From assembly GCA_009775125.1 (NCBI GenBank), contig VSPD01000001.1, forward strand, positions 117,865 to 181,864: DNA of 64,000 nucleotides. Reading direction: 5' to 3'. The position numbers were made by a program, and so were the translations under genes. Positions 1-8,570 of the stretch are shown piece by piece; the first letter of the stretch is position 1, and the number at the start of each line of letters is the position of its first letter. Origin of the DNA: Muribaculaceae bacterium. GTDB lineage: Bacteria; Bacteroidota; Bacteroidia; Bacteroidales; Muribaculaceae. A model generated the notes under the pieces. That model was not told the DNA's origin, did no database searches, and was given only the letters and a program-made list of their open reading frames with translations.

Positions 1-2
1 CA

Positions 3-935
3 TTGCGTGGCGCGGAAATAGCATGCGAAATCGCGCGCGCCCACTCGCCCCGGACGGTAATAGCCGACACCGAGATTCGGCCGACACTCTTTGCCATCGA
101 CATGCCGGACGGATCGGGAAAATGTCCGTTTACAGGCGAAGACATAAAAAGCGAGAATGAATTCTCGGTAGCGCGTATCGCGCCGGCAAAATGGTGGCAG
201 CCCTCGGGGCATTTCTTTGCCAACGACCTGCACACGCTCCGCGCCGCAACCGCCGGCATAGCCTCTTTGATTGAAAATCTTCCTCCGGGCGACGTCAACG
301 CCGACGGCTGCGATATAAACACTCTGTGTATCGGAATCGCAAGCACGCCAATCGGAGAAACGAACGCCTATCGGCCCCCGAAGTCGTGCATGGGAGATAT
401 AGCCCGTGCGCTGATGTATGCCGCCACGGCATATCCTTACGATTTCCACGACTTTTCAGGCCTTGTAATCCTATCCGACAGCCAATATCCGGGGTTAAGC
501 GACTATGGCGTCGAACTGCTTATGCGCTATCACCGCGCCGACCCTGTCGACGAGGCCGAAAGAACCCGTATGTTGGCAGTAAGTGAGATACAAGGCAATA
601 TCAACCCTTTTGTGGCCTATCCCGAACTTGCCGAGCATCTCTGGGGCGACCTTAAAGACGAAGCCGTGCCCGACACTACCGACCCGACTCTCCCCCGCCC
701 CGACCAGCCGAAACCCGATGAAACAGTTCCGCTGAAAGCCGTATATTCCATCTCACGCGACGGGCACATCGACCTTGCGTCGCCCTATGTCCGCGACAAA
801 TCTTCGGAATGGACTTTCGACGGCAAAGCAGCGGCTACACGCATAGACCTCAACGGCGTAAAGCCGGGCAAATATGAAATAACATTCTCGGGCAAAAGTG
901 CAAAAGGGAAAATAATTGTTACGGTAGAACCATGA
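3..935 (+). CDS. Endonuclease I family protein, 5'-truncated by the window edge
   Basis: The frame is open from the window edge; its first codon is a TTG and no signal peptide is visible, so the true N-terminus lies upstream. The family signature is in the middle: GDIARALMYAATAYPY and then LLMRYHRADPVDEAERTR with QGNINPFVAYPELAEHLWG, which match the C-terminal part of secreted endonuclease I nucleases of Bacteroidetes. The region where the family carries its Glu-His catalytic pair reads NEFSVARIAPAKWW, so the general-base His seems to be Phe. After residue 225 come a Pro-rich linker and a small beta-rich C-terminal domain, perhaps Ig-like or a sorting domain. The stop overlaps the next start (ATGA). 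Family call fairly sure; nuclease activity doubtful. Confidence 0.75.
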   Translation: MRGAEIACEIARAHSPRTVIADTEIRPTLFAIDMPDGSGKCPFTGEDIKSENEFSVARIAPAKWWQPSGHFFANDLHTLRAATAGIASLIENLPPGDVNADGCDINTLCIGIASTPIGETNAYRPPKSCMGDIARALMYAATAYPYDFHDFSGLVILSDSQYPGLSDYGVELLMRYHRADPVDEAERTRMLAVSEIQGNINPFVAYPELAEHLWGDLKDEAVPDTTDPTLPRPDQPKPDETVPLKAVYSISRDGHIDLASPYVRDKSSEWTFDGKAAATRIDLNGVKPGKYEITFSGKSAKGKIIVTVEP

Positions 936-1324
936 AAAAATCGATTCTTCCAATCTTACTTCTTGCCGCCGCCGGATGCTCCACCACCGACGAGCTGCCA
1001 TCGCGTCCGTCTCCGCCGCCGACACCGACACCCGATGCGTATGCCGACGTCAAAGCCGACGCTTCGCCGCGCATCACAGGCCCGGGCGTAGATATGCACT
1101 ACAACGACGGCGGTGTTTTCATCGTTGAAAACGACGACAGTTCGGTGGAATGGCACGACCTGAACACCTCCGTGTCATTCATCTACCAACCCGCCACAAG
1201 GCTGCTGTCGATAAACGGCAAGGCTATCGACTTAACCGAAGCTGACACGATAAAATCCACTTCCACAACCCTTTGGGTCGTTTTCCACCCGTCGGAAATT
1301 ATTTTTGTTACAGATACACAGTAG
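932..1324 (+). CDS. Small lipoprotein of unknown function
   Basis: This 130-residue protein starts with MKKSILPILLLAAAGC, a lipoprotein signal peptide with the acylated cysteine at position 16, followed by a Pro-rich linker (residues 24-34) and a short beta-rich domain. It overlaps the endonuclease-like gene by 4 bp, so the two are co-translated and probably both exported. The last lines of the protein (SIDL.. TSTTLWVVFHPSEIIFVTD) suggest a small beta-sandwich, but no family is recognised. The stop codon TAG is the first three bases of a palindromic repeat at 1322-1378. Location in the envelope is well supported; function is unknown. Confidence 0.8.
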   Translation: MKKSILPILLLAAAGCSTTDELPSRPSPPPTPTPDAYADVKADASPRITGPGVDMHYNDGGVFIVENDDSSVEWHDLNTSVSFIYQPATRLLSINGKAIDLTEADTIKSTSTTLWVVFHPSEIIFVTDTQ

Positions 1325-1378
1325 GAACACAAGCCTCCGGCTTGTGGCAAAATTTCACAAGCCGGAGGCTGTGTTCCT
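1322..1378. repeat. GGAACACAAGCC palindrome, full copy
   Basis: Two arms, GGAACACAAGCCTCCGGC and the matching GCCGGAGGCTGTGTTCC, flank a short A/T-rich loop. The left end supplies the TAG stop of the upstream lipoprotein gene. Related copies lie at 2608, 2773, 18386, 20022, 39546, 43553 and 49216. It could also act as a terminator hairpin. Confidence 0.85.
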
Positions 1379-1397
1379 GCAAAATAGTTTTATTACA

Positions 1398-2438
1398 ATG
1401 AATATATTAGTTACAAGCCAGGCAATAGACAAGGTGATTAGGCAGACATTTGCCGACCTTTCGATGCGTCCCGGATTTGAAATATGGATAGCCGGAGAAG
1501 GCGAAAGCACAAAAGACCACGGCGGCCGTGTACACGGCATCGAGATGCCGCCCATTAAATCCAAACTGTCGTTTGGCGCCATACGTGCGCTGCGCCGCAT
1601 AATGAAACGCCTCGACATCGACGCCGTGTTCTGCCACAGCACTTCGGGCCTGTCGTGCTCGCTTATCGCGTCGGCAGGATTAAAAACCAAGGTTGTCGGC
1701 TATCGCGGCACACAGGCCAAGGTGCGTCGGTTCGACCCTACCTATCGCCTTGCATTGCTCAATCCGGCGGTGAGCCATGTTGTGTGCGCCGGCGACGACA
1801 TTGCCGAATATCTGAGCCGTTGGATTCCACGAGAGAAACTGTCGGCCAAACGCAAGCCTTACGACGTGAATTGGGTGGCCGATGCCGTGGCCAATCCCGA
1901 GCCGTGGGGCGAACGAGCCAAGGGCGAGTTCCGCATTGTATATATAGGCATGACGGCAGGCCGTCCGTTCAAGGGCTTGATGACACTGATTGATGCCGCC
2001 AACCGTATGAAAGACAACGGTGTGCGGCTGACGGTGGTTGGCGAGGCAGACCCTGCCGAGATAGCGGCAGCCGGCGACAACGTAAGGTTTGCAGGCTTCC
2101 GCACCGATGCCGTGCGCTTCATACCCGAAGCCGACGTGCTCGTGCTGCCTTCCCACCGCGACGCATCGCCACGGGTGGTGCGCGAGGCCCAGGCCTGTGG
2201 CGTGCCGTGCATAGTGAGCGACATCCCCGGCACGCGCGAACTCATCATCCCCGGGAAAACCGGGCTGCTTTTCCCTCCCGGCGATACCGACGCCCTTGTC
2301 CGTGCCATCGCCGAGCTGAAAGACGCCCCCGGCAGGCTTGAAGATATGGGAAAAGCCGCGCGCGAGCACATCCGCGAGCATTTCTCGCCAAAAGAATACA
2401 CCGATTATTTCGAACAATTATTCAAATCGCTGAAATAA
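1398..2438 (+). CDS. Glycosyltransferase family 4
   Basis: A 346-residue GT-B fold transferase of the GT4 (group 1) type, probably moving a nucleotide-sugar onto a surface glycan or lipid carrier at the cytoplasmic membrane face. The C-terminal half has the nucleotide-sugar binding signature: ADVLVLPSHRDASPRVVREA with the EX7E-type glutamate, then GVPCIVSDIPGTRELI and GKTGLLFPPGD. The N-terminal half starts MNILVTSQAIDKVIRQTF. The open frame extends upstream to 1305, but that part is encoded by the palindromic repeat, so ATG 1398 is taken as the start. The stop codon lies one base before a composite repeat element. No polysaccharide cluster surrounds it, so the acceptor cannot be inferred. 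Confidence 0.9.
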   Translation: MNILVTSQAIDKVIRQTFADLSMRPGFEIWIAGEGESTKDHGGRVHGIEMPPIKSKLSFGAIRALRRIMKRLDIDAVFCHSTSGLSCSLIASAGLKTKVVGYRGTQAKVRRFDPTYRLALLNPAVSHVVCAGDDIAEYLSRWIPREKLSAKRKPYDVNWVADAVANPEPWGERAKGEFRIVYIGMTAGRPFKGLMTLIDAANRMKDNGVRLTVVGEADPAEIAAAGDNVRFAGFRTDAVRFIPEADVLVLPSHRDASPRVVREAQACGVPCIVSDIPGTRELIIPGKTGLLFPPGDTDALVRAIAELKDAPGRLEDMGKAAREHIREHFSPKEYTDYFEQLFKSLK

Positions 2439-2439
2439 C

Positions 2440-2727
2440 GGCACAAGCCGAAATGTCGATGCATGGAATCGCGTAGCGATTTTGAAAATAATCTGTGAAA
2501 TTCGTGCAATTTGTGAAATTTGTGTACCCCGGAGCGCGGTCGCGCTCTTTTTAACCACGAATTACACAAATTTCGAGGATTTCACAAATTACTTTGAATC
2601 AATCATGTAGGAACACAATCCTTCGGATTGTGATTATGTTTTTCACAATCCGGAGGATTGTGTTCCTACCGGGTGGATTCACTCACTGACAGTTAAATAA
2701 TAATGCACCGGAATTACGGCTTGTGCC
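2440..2727. repeat. Composite palindromic element, copy 1
   Basis: Bounded by GGCACAAGCCG (2440-2450) and its complement CGGCTTGTGCC (2717-2727). Inside are the GGAATCGCGTAGCGATT module (about 2465), a segment with repeats of the TGTGAAATT type facing an inverted partner (ACACAAATT.. TTCACAAATT), and a complete GGAACACAATCC palindrome nested at 2608-2668. The central core of copies 2-4 is absent here. It begins one base after the glycosyltransferase stop codon. Confidence 0.7.
2608..2668. repeat. GGAACACAATCC palindrome nested in composite element
   Basis: Arms TAGGAACACAATCCTTCGGA and CACAATCCGGAGGATTGTG plus TTCCTA, with a T-rich loop. It is a variant of the palindrome at 1322, with AATCC in place of AAGCC. 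Confidence 0.8.
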
Positions 2728-2739
2728 GAAATAACCAAG

Positions 2740-2796
2740 ACGGCGCGCCCGGAGGCACGCCGTATATTCTTTCACAAGCCGGAGGTTTGTGTTCCT
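2740..2796. repeat. GC-rich hairpin and half copy of the GGAACAC palindrome
   Basis: ACGGCG and CGCCGT (2740-2763) form a small hairpin. It is followed by CACAAGCCGGAGGTTTGTG and TTCCTG (2773-2796), one arm of the palindrome family. It ends 3 nt from the stop codon of the minus-strand DUF1015 gene and could serve as its terminator. Confidence 0.6.
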
Positions 2797-2799
2797 GAA

Positions 2800-4041
2800 T
2801 TAATCGAGTTTGTGGATTACGAGGCCGGAGCGGAGTTTGGGCTCGAACCAGGTTGTCTTCGGGGGCATGATGTTGCCGGTGTCGGCAATATCCATGAGCT
2901 GCTTCATCGATACAGGATATAGGGCGAGAGCCGCAACCATTTCGCCGGAATCGACGCGGCGTTTGAGTTCGCCGAGACCGCGGATGCCGCCTACAAAGTC
3001 GATGCGCTTCGACGAACGCAGGTCGGTTATGTCGAGAATGTCGCGGAGAATAAGGTCGGACGAAATCGTCACGTCGAGCACGCCGATGGGGTCGGCATCG
3101 TCGTAAGTGCCTTCACGAGCGGTGAGAGAATACCAGCGGCCGTCGAGGTAAAGCGAGAAATTGTGCAGGCGGTCGGGGCGGTATATTTCTTCGCCTTTGT
3201 CCTCAACGATGAAATCCTTGTCGAGACGGGCGAGGAATTCGGCGGGAGCCAGACCGTTGAGATCCTTTACCACACGGTTGTAATCGATGATTTTAAGGTG
3301 CGACGCGGGGAAAGCGACAGCAAGGAAATAGTTGTATTCCTCGTCGCCGCGATGTTCGGGATTGTTTGTCGCCTTTTCGTTTCCGACAAGAGCGGCGGCG
3401 GCTGTGCGGTGATGGCCGTCGGCAATGTAAAGTGCCGGCATGGCCTCGAAGGCAGCCGTGATGCGGTCGTTGAGCGAGGGGTCGACCAACCAGAAAGTGT
3501 GGCCGAAACCGTCGGGGGCTACAAAATCATATTCAGGCTCGGTGGCTGTGACGGCGCGTATCACTTGCTCGAGGTCGTCATTGTCGGGAAATGCGAAGAA
3601 CACCGGCTCGATATTGGCATTGTTGCAACGGACGTGCTTCATGCGGTCCTCTTCCTTGTCGCGGCGTGTAAGCTCGTGTTTTTTGATAGCGCCTGACATG
3701 TAGTCGTCGACATACGCGGCAAGGACAATGCCGTATTGCGTACGGCCATCCATGGTTTGCGCGTAGATATAGTAGTGGTCGGCATCGTCCTGTACGAGCC
3801 ATCCGTTGGTCTGGAAGGCTTGGAAATTTTCCACAGCCTTGTCATATACTTTGGGGTCGTGCTCGTCGGTGCCGGGCTCGAAATCGATTTCAGGCTTTAT
3901 AATGTGGTACAGCGATTTTTCATTTCCCTCGGCCTCGCGGCGTGCTTCTTCGCTATTGAGGACATCGTAGGGGCGGGATGCCACTTCGGTGACAAGGTCG
4001 CGCGGGGGACGAACCCCTTTGAACGGTTTTACTGTTGCCAT
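2800..4041 (-). CDS. DUF1015 family protein (SerK-like fold)
   Basis: 413 residues with the DUF1015 hallmarks: N-terminal KPFKGVRPPRDLVTEVASRP, the tract SEEARREAEGNEKSLYHI, and the central ALYIADGHHRTAAAALVG motif. The family is related to the archaeal free-serine kinase, which phosphorylates L-serine for cysteine synthesis; whether bacterial members do this is not settled. No serC or serA gene lies nearby, and the upstream minus-strand neighbour is purA, 89 bp away across a hairpin. No signal peptide, so cytoplasmic. No clear TAnnTTTG promoter lies directly upstream, so some expression may come by readthrough from purA. Family assignment is firm; the reaction is inferred. Confidence 0.88.
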   Translation of the reverse strand: MATVKPFKGVRPPRDLVTEVASRPYDVLNSEEARREAEGNEKSLYHIIKPEIDFEPGTDEHDPKVYDKAVENFQAFQTNGWLVQDDADHYYIYAQTMDGRTQYGIVLAAYVDDYMSGAIKKHELTRRDKEEDRMKHVRCNNANIEPVFFAFPDNDDLEQVIRAVTATEPEYDFVAPDGFGHTFWLVDPSLNDRITAAFEAMPALYIADGHHRTAAAALVGNEKATNNPEHRGDEEYNYFLAVAFPASHLKIIDYNRVVKDLNGLAPAEFLARLDKDFIVEDKGEEIYRPDRLHNFSLYLDGRWYSLTAREGTYDDADPIGVLDVTISSDLILRDILDITDLRSSKRIDFVGGIRGLGELKRRVDSGEMVAALALYPVSMKQLMDIADTGNIMPPKTTWFEPKLRSGLVIHKLD

Positions 4042-4081
4042 TTTTCAGAATTTTGGGTTTTGGTATTTAGATAAGGATATG

Positions 4082-4120
4082 AAGGGCTTGAAGCGATGTG
4101 TGCGCTTCAAGCCCTTTATT
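4082..4120 (-). terminator. Hairpin between purA and the DUF1015 gene
   Basis: AAGGGCTTGAAGCG (4082-4095) pairs perfectly with CGCTTCAAGCCCTT (4103-4116). It lies just after the purA stop codon. The T-rich run follows on the plus strand rather than the minus strand, so termination of purA may be partial, or the hairpin may act in mRNA processing. Confidence 0.55.
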
Positions 4121-4130
4121 TTAAAGTGTA

Positions 4131-5396
4131 TTAGTCGCGGATGATTGTCTCGGTGCGGTCGGGGCCGACAGAGATGATGGTTATGGGTGTGGCGAGTTCT
4201 TCTTCAAGGAAGCGGACGTAAGCCTTGAAGGCATCGGGCAGCTCGTCGTAGGCGCGCATGTTGCCGAGGGGAGTCTTCCACCCGGGAATGGTGGTGTAGA
4301 CGGGCTCGATTCCGGCGTCGATAGAGAACGGGAAATCGCGTGTTTCCTCGCCGTTGACACGGTAGGCAGTGCAAGCCTTAATCTCGCTGAAACCGTCGAG
4401 CACGTCAGATTTCATCATTATGAGGCGAGTAACGCCGTTGAGCATTATGGCATAGCGAAGGGCCACAAGGTCGATCCAGCCGCAGCGGCGTTCACGTCCT
4501 GTCACGGCTCCGTATTCATGACCGAGATCGCGGATAGTCTTTCCTGTCTCGTCGAAAAGCTCTGTGGGGAACGGGCCTGCGCCAACACGGGTGCAATAGG
4601 CCTTGAAGATGCCGTAGACCTCGCCGATGTTGCGCGGAGCCACGCCAAGGCCCGAGCATGCTCCGGCCGTGATGGTGTTGGAGGATGTCACAAACGGGTA
4701 AGAACCGTAGTCCACATCGAGCATAGTGCCTTGTGCGCCTTCGCAAAGCATTTTTTTGCCTTGGGCGAGCAGACGGTTCACCTCGTGTTCGGAATCGATA
4801 ATGTCGAACTGACGCACATATTCGAGGGCTTTGAGCCATTTTGCCTCTGCCTCCGCAATGTCGGGAGCGGCGCCGGTGAGTTCGGCAAGGCGACGGATAT
4901 GACGGTCGCGAGCGGCCTCGTATTTGGAAAGGTCGCCGCCTACAACGTCGCCGAGACGCACGCCTTGACGCGACACTTTGTCGGTGTATGTCGGGCCAAT
5001 GCCTTTACCTGTGGTGCCGATTTTCGAATCGCCCTTGGCTTTTTCGAGGGCGGCGTCGAGCAAACGGTGCGTGGGGAGGATAAGGTGAACTTTCTTCGAT
5101 ATTTTCAATATCTTCTTGATGTCGACGCCCGAAGCCTCGAGCGCGCGGGCTTCTTCTTCGAAAAGCACCGGGTCGAACACCACGCCACCGCCTATTATAT
5201 TAATGGTATTGTCTTGGAAAATGCCGGAAGGAATGGAACGCAACACATATTTTTTGCCGTCGAATTCGAGGGTATGGCCGGCATTAGGCCCTCCTTGGAA
5301 ACGGGCCACGACATCGTAGGCCGGAGTGAGCACGTCCACTACCTTGCCTTTGCCTTCGTCGCCCCACTGGAGACCCAAGAGCACATCTGCTTTCAT
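4131..5396 (-). CDS. purA: Adenylosuccinate synthetase
   Basis: Makes adenylosuccinate from IMP, aspartate and GTP, the first committed step to AMP, in the cytoplasm. The 421-residue length fits the family. The start MKADVLLGLQWGDEGKGKVV carries the GDEGKGK phosphate-binding loop with the catalytic Asp; GGPNAGHT holds the catalytic His, and further conserved stretches are GTTGKGIGPTYTDK, EGAQGTMLDVDYGSYPFVT and GRERRCGWIDLVALRYA. The promoter at 5463-5494 is a full Bacteroidetes consensus. The DUF1015 gene follows on the same strand. A well-conserved housekeeping enzyme with nothing unusual. Confidence 0.98.
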   Translation of the reverse strand: MKADVLLGLQWGDEGKGKVVDVLTPAYDVVARFQGGPNAGHTLEFDGKKYVLRSIPSGIFQDNTINIIGGGVVFDPVLFEEEARALEASGVDIKKILKISKKVHLILPTHRLLDAALEKAKGDSKIGTTGKGIGPTYTDKVSRQGVRLGDVVGGDLSKYEAARDRHIRRLAELTGAAPDIAEAEAKWLKALEYVRQFDIIDSEHEVNRLLAQGKKMLCEGAQGTMLDVDYGSYPFVTSSNTITAGACSGLGVAPRNIGEVYGIFKAYCTRVGAGPFPTELFDETGKTIRDLGHEYGAVTGRERRCGWIDLVALRYAIMLNGVTRLIMMKSDVLDGFSEIKACTAYRVNGEETRDFPFSIDAGIEPVYTTIPGWKTPLGNMRAYDELPDAFKAYVRFLEEELATPITIISVGPDRTETIIRD

Positions 5397-5462
5397 CTGA
5401 TAGATTTACGTAAATAAAGTAGGTTTTGAAACTTACGCATAACCGAATTTCGGTTTGCGTGG

Positions 5463-5494
5463 CAAATTTACGAATATTTCCGCGATTATCCAAA
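5463..5494 (-). promoter_or_regulatory. Bacteroidetes-type promoter of purA
   Basis: Read on the minus strand: TTTG (5494-5491), a 20-nt spacer, then TAAATTTG (5470-5463), matching TTTG-N19-21-TAnnTTTG. It lies about 70 nt upstream of the purA start and touches the end of the glycosyltransferase gene. Confidence 0.8.
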
Positions 5495-5501
5495 CTCACC
5501 G

Positions 5502-6296
5502 TCAAATAATTCTTGCGTTTATCCTCTCACGCTCTTTATCGGCCAGCCATCCCCATTTGTTGAAATAACGAATCATATTGGACATATGAATCCGGAGCAT
5601 TTTCATGCTTTTATAGGATGCTCCGCGATGGTCGTGCACCACTCTCACCTCCGGCAGGCACACCACTTTCCATTTTCCGTGAATCCTGCGGGATATGTCT
5701 ATATCTTCGGGATACATAAAGAATCTTTCATCAAAAAGACCGGCCTGACGCAACGCCTCAATTCTGAAAAACATAAAGCTGCCTTGCACATACCCGGCCT
5801 CGAAAGGGCGTGTCTTGTCCGCGCTTTTCATCAAATACCTGTCGCGCGACTTTTTAAACCATCCCGACGGGCAAAATCGCCTTATAATGAGGTCGGCAGG
5901 GGCCGGAACGAGCCTGGCCGTGTGCTGCATGGAGCCATCAGGATTTAGGACAAGAGGATGAAGCAACCCTATGTCGGCATGGCCGTCCATATAGCTTTCC
6001 ATTTCTTCAATCGCGGAATTATCAAACCGTATGTCGGTATTCAGCACAAGATGATATCGCAATTCCTCTTCATCAAGCACACGGCGCAACGCAATATTAT
6101 GTCCCGCGCCGTAGCCTCTGTTTGACGACGGGATATACTCCGTTTTGGGGAAAGAGGCACAGATATCGCGTATCCGCCGCTCCGAAGCATTGTCTATCAC
6201 ATATATTTTTTTCACATTCACGCAATCAAGAATCTGCAAAATATCTGTCAACTCCGCAGCCGGCGTCTTATATGTCACGATTGAAACGGTTATCAT
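5502..6296 (-). CDS. Glycosyltransferase family 2 (rhamnosyltransferase-like)
   Basis: 264 residues of the GT-A fold, GT2 type. The N-terminus MITVSIVTYKTPAAELTDIL is followed by IYVIDNASERRI, SSNRGYGAGHNIALRR and the donor/metal site LVLNTDIRFDN. Later, GSFMFFRIEALRQAGLFDERFFMYPEDIDISRRI is the acceptor-side ED motif typical of family 2 rhamnosyl- and similar transferases. The frame opens with TTG at 6302, but ATG 6296 is two codons in and is the better start. It has its own promoter (6324-6356) divergent from the FN3-protein gene. It probably adds a sugar to a surface polysaccharide; donor and acceptor are unknown. Confidence 0.9.
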   Translation of the reverse strand: MITVSIVTYKTPAAELTDILQILDCVNVKKIYVIDNASERRIRDICASFPKTEYIPSSNRGYGAGHNIALRRVLDEEELRYHLVLNTDIRFDNSAIEEMESYMDGHADIGLLHPLVLNPDGSMQHTARLVPAPADLIIRRFCPSGWFKKSRDRYLMKSADKTRPFEAGYVQGSFMFFRIEALRQAGLFDERFFMYPEDIDISRRIHGKWKVVCLPEVRVVHDHRGASYKSMKMLRIHMSNMIRYFNKWGWLADKERERINARII

Positions 6297-6323
6297 TGTC
6301 AATCAATTCTTGGTTTTTATCGA

Positions 6324-6356
6324 CAAATTTACATATAATATCCTCCTAAAACCAAA
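6324..6356 (-). promoter_or_regulatory. Promoter of the GT2 gene
   Basis: Minus strand: TTTG (6356-6353), a 21-nt spacer, TAAATTTG (6331-6324). It starts transcription about 25 nt upstream of the ATG at 6296. Confidence 0.75.
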
Positions 6357-6384
6357 TAAATTATGAAAATACGATATTTTTTTA

Positions 6385-6392
6385 TACTTTTG
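6385..6392 (+). promoter_or_regulatory. Minus-7 element of the FN3-protein gene
   Basis: TACTTTTG fits TAnnTTTG and lies 23 nt before the ATG at 6416. No clear TTTG is seen at the right upstream distance. Confidence 0.55.
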
Positions 6393-6415
6393 CGCGCTTA
6401 ATTATAAATTTAAAA

Positions 6416-8404
6416 ATGAATAGGACAATTTCTCTCTTATTGGCCGGCACCGCACTGGCTGCCGCCGCGGCTTCGGCGCCGCTACATCAGGAGGGCAAAC
6501 TCATTGCCCATAATGTCAAGACACAACCCACTCCCCTCAAAGCTCAATCCGCGCCTTCGCGCATAATCGACATAAGCGGCAACGCCGACTGGGCCTGGAA
6601 GAACGTACTCTCCGCTTCAATGTCCACTCTCACCGAAGGTTCAGCCGACACACCCGTGGCAATCGAAACCGAAGATATTTACGGCTCGGTAAGCGGAACC
6701 ATTTTCGGATGCCCGTCGTCCTACGTTTTCGTTGTACAAGGCGCATACCAGGCCGGCGGCCAGCTCATGCTCTCGCCTGTTTACGACGAAGACTGGGACG
6801 AATATTCCGCCGCCATTTTCTCAACACCTTCGTTCTACGGCAACCTTGGCTACAAGATTGAATTCAAAGTAAAAAAAGCATTCCCGACCGAAACCGGCAC
6901 AGCGTCGCTCGTGCTTGTAAACGAGGAATACAACGACGGCATCGACGGCGACGAAATCACGCTTACCGACCAATGGCAGCAGGTATCGCTCGAATCCACC
7001 GCGCAAACAAACGAATATATCGACGCCGATACATATTACTATTATCAAATAGCCTCGGAAGAAGCATCAATCCTCATCAAGGACCTCGAAATATCCGTAT
7101 ACACCACACCGATTTCGGCTCCCAAGACGCTGGCCTACACCGACTTCACCGACAACTCGTTTGTCGCCAACTGGACAGCAGTGGAAGGCGCCACCGGATA
7201 TTATCTCACCGTGGCTGAATACGACGAAGAAGCCGAAGATCTCGTTGAGCCATATATATGCGACGATGTGCTCACCGCTTCTACATCTTATACTGTAAAA
7301 GGAATCACCCCCGGCAACAAATATGTATATGTGGTGCAAGCTACCGACGGACGCAACGTGTCGCCCGTGTCAAACAATCAATGGGTCGAGGCCCTCGCCG
7401 TGCCATCCAACGTGAAAGCAACCGCCGACGCCGACAACCTTGGATTCACCATACAATGGGATGCCGTAACCGCCGCCAATGAATACCGCGTGTCGGTAAT
7501 GGCCGCGCACAAGGCCACCGGCACCGAGACCGTAAACATTGTCAACGCCGACTTCTCCTCTGTCGAGAGCACCGCCACAATGGACGACCCAGAGGTAATC
7601 GACGCCGAATCTATCCAAATCGACCAATTGCCCGACTGGAACATCTTCTTCCCGATCAAGGCCGAAGGCATGATCGGCATCCGCTACGATGTGCTCGCCG
7701 ACTTTTTCTACGGCAAATCAATGAAATTTGAGTCGGAAGACTACGACCTCGCATCGGCCGAAGGGCGCAAAGTGACCATGACACTCGACGCCGCCTCAAA
7801 CTACGCAAGCACATTCCGCGCATATCTTGTATCATACAATGAGTCAACTCAAAGTTACGGACCTGTATCGGAATATGAGTCAGAATCACTCTCGACCGAT
7901 TTCAAGCATTTTGAGATTCCCTTCACAGGAGCCTCATCCCGCTGCTACTTCGTGATTTTTGTCAATCCCGCAGCCGACAACGAAGATATGGAAGCCGACC
8001 TTTGGCTCCGCACCCTCAAAGTGACCTGCACCCTGGCCGACGGCAGCGAAATCGCGCTTCCCTTCGCTTCGCACTCCACATCTGAATGTTCGGCTCATTT
8101 CAGCGCAGACCTCAACGGTGGCGACACCTACTCTGCCGCCGTGCGTGCCTACCAGATGCAAGACCAGGCCACACGACTCAAAAGCGTATTCTCCGAAACC
8201 GTCACCGTGGGACAATCCGCCATCAACGACGCAAGCATCGACGCCGCATCTATAAGCATCGTCAACGGCACGGTCGTGGCTCCCGGCGCAACCCGTGTCG
8301 AGGTCTACACCGCCGATGGAAAACGCGTATCAGCCAACGGCATCGCCCGCGGCTCGCTCTATATTGTAGTGGCCGACGGAGTCGCCCGCAAAATCGCTTA
8401 TTAA
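6416..8404 (+). CDS. Secreted fibronectin type III protein with T9SS-like tail
   Basis: A 662-residue exported protein with a signal peptide (MNRTISLLLAGTALAAAAASA). After a beta-rich region (about 45-230) comes a clear FN3 domain (about 235-320: APKTLAYTDFTDNSFVANWT, YLTVAEYD, SYTVKGITPGNKYVYVVQA) and a second, longer one starting at about 325 (PSNVKATADADNLGFTIQWD) with an insertion. The end (VEVYTADGKRVS, GIARGSLYIVVADG, VARKIAY) resembles the short Gly-rich C-terminal sorting tails of type IX-secreted proteins. It is likely surface-attached or released; no catalytic site is seen. Monocistronic, with its own promoter element and the strong terminator at 8424. Confidence 0.82.
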   Translation: MNRTISLLLAGTALAAAAASAPLHQEGKLIAHNVKTQPTPLKAQSAPSRIIDISGNADWAWKNVLSASMSTLTEGSADTPVAIETEDIYGSVSGTIFGCPSSYVFVVQGAYQAGGQLMLSPVYDEDWDEYSAAIFSTPSFYGNLGYKIEFKVKKAFPTETGTASLVLVNEEYNDGIDGDEITLTDQWQQVSLESTAQTNEYIDADTYYYYQIASEEASILIKDLEISVYTTPISAPKTLAYTDFTDNSFVANWTAVEGATGYYLTVAEYDEEAEDLVEPYICDDVLTASTSYTVKGITPGNKYVYVVQATDGRNVSPVSNNQWVEALAVPSNVKATADADNLGFTIQWDAVTAANEYRVSVMAAHKATGTETVNIVNADFSSVESTATMDDPEVIDAESIQIDQLPDWNIFFPIKAEGMIGIRYDVLADFFYGKSMKFESEDYDLASAEGRKVTMTLDAASNYASTFRAYLVSYNESTQSYGPVSEYESESLSTDFKHFEIPFTGASSRCYFVIFVNPAADNEDMEADLWLRTLKVTCTLADGSEIALPFASHSTSECSAHFSADLNGGDTYSAAVRAYQMQDQATRLKSVFSETVTVGQSAINDASIDAASISIVNGTVVAPGATRVEVYTADGKRVSANGIARGSLYIVVADGVARKIAY

Positions 8405-8423
8405 AGCATAATCCGTTCATTAA

Positions 8424-8462
8424 AAAACACAGGCTTCCGTGGCAGGAAGCCTGTGTTTTTCA
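8424..8462 (+). terminator. Rho-independent terminator after the FN3-protein gene
   Basis: AAAACACAGGCTTCC pairs with GGAAGCCTGTGTTTTT around a 6-nt loop, followed directly by the T run. Confidence 0.9.
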
Positions 8463-8490
8463 TTTCGACATATCGCAAGTAAAAAAAGAT

Positions 8491-8522
8491 TTTGGATAAT
8501 TCGGATTTTTCGCGTAATTTTG
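8491..8522 (+). promoter_or_regulatory. Promoter of glnS
   Basis: TTTG (8491-8494), a 20-nt spacer, TAATTTTG (8515-8522): a perfect Bacteroidetes sigma-ABfr consensus, about 50 nt before the glnS start. Confidence 0.85.
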
Positions 8523-8570
8523 CGTTTTTAAAACGAAAACCATTATATCACAAATAAAAGGCTCCGAACA

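Noticed and set aside
1305..1397. N-terminal extension of the GT4 glycosyltransferase
   Set aside because: Those codons are the palindromic repeat; the family start is at 1398.
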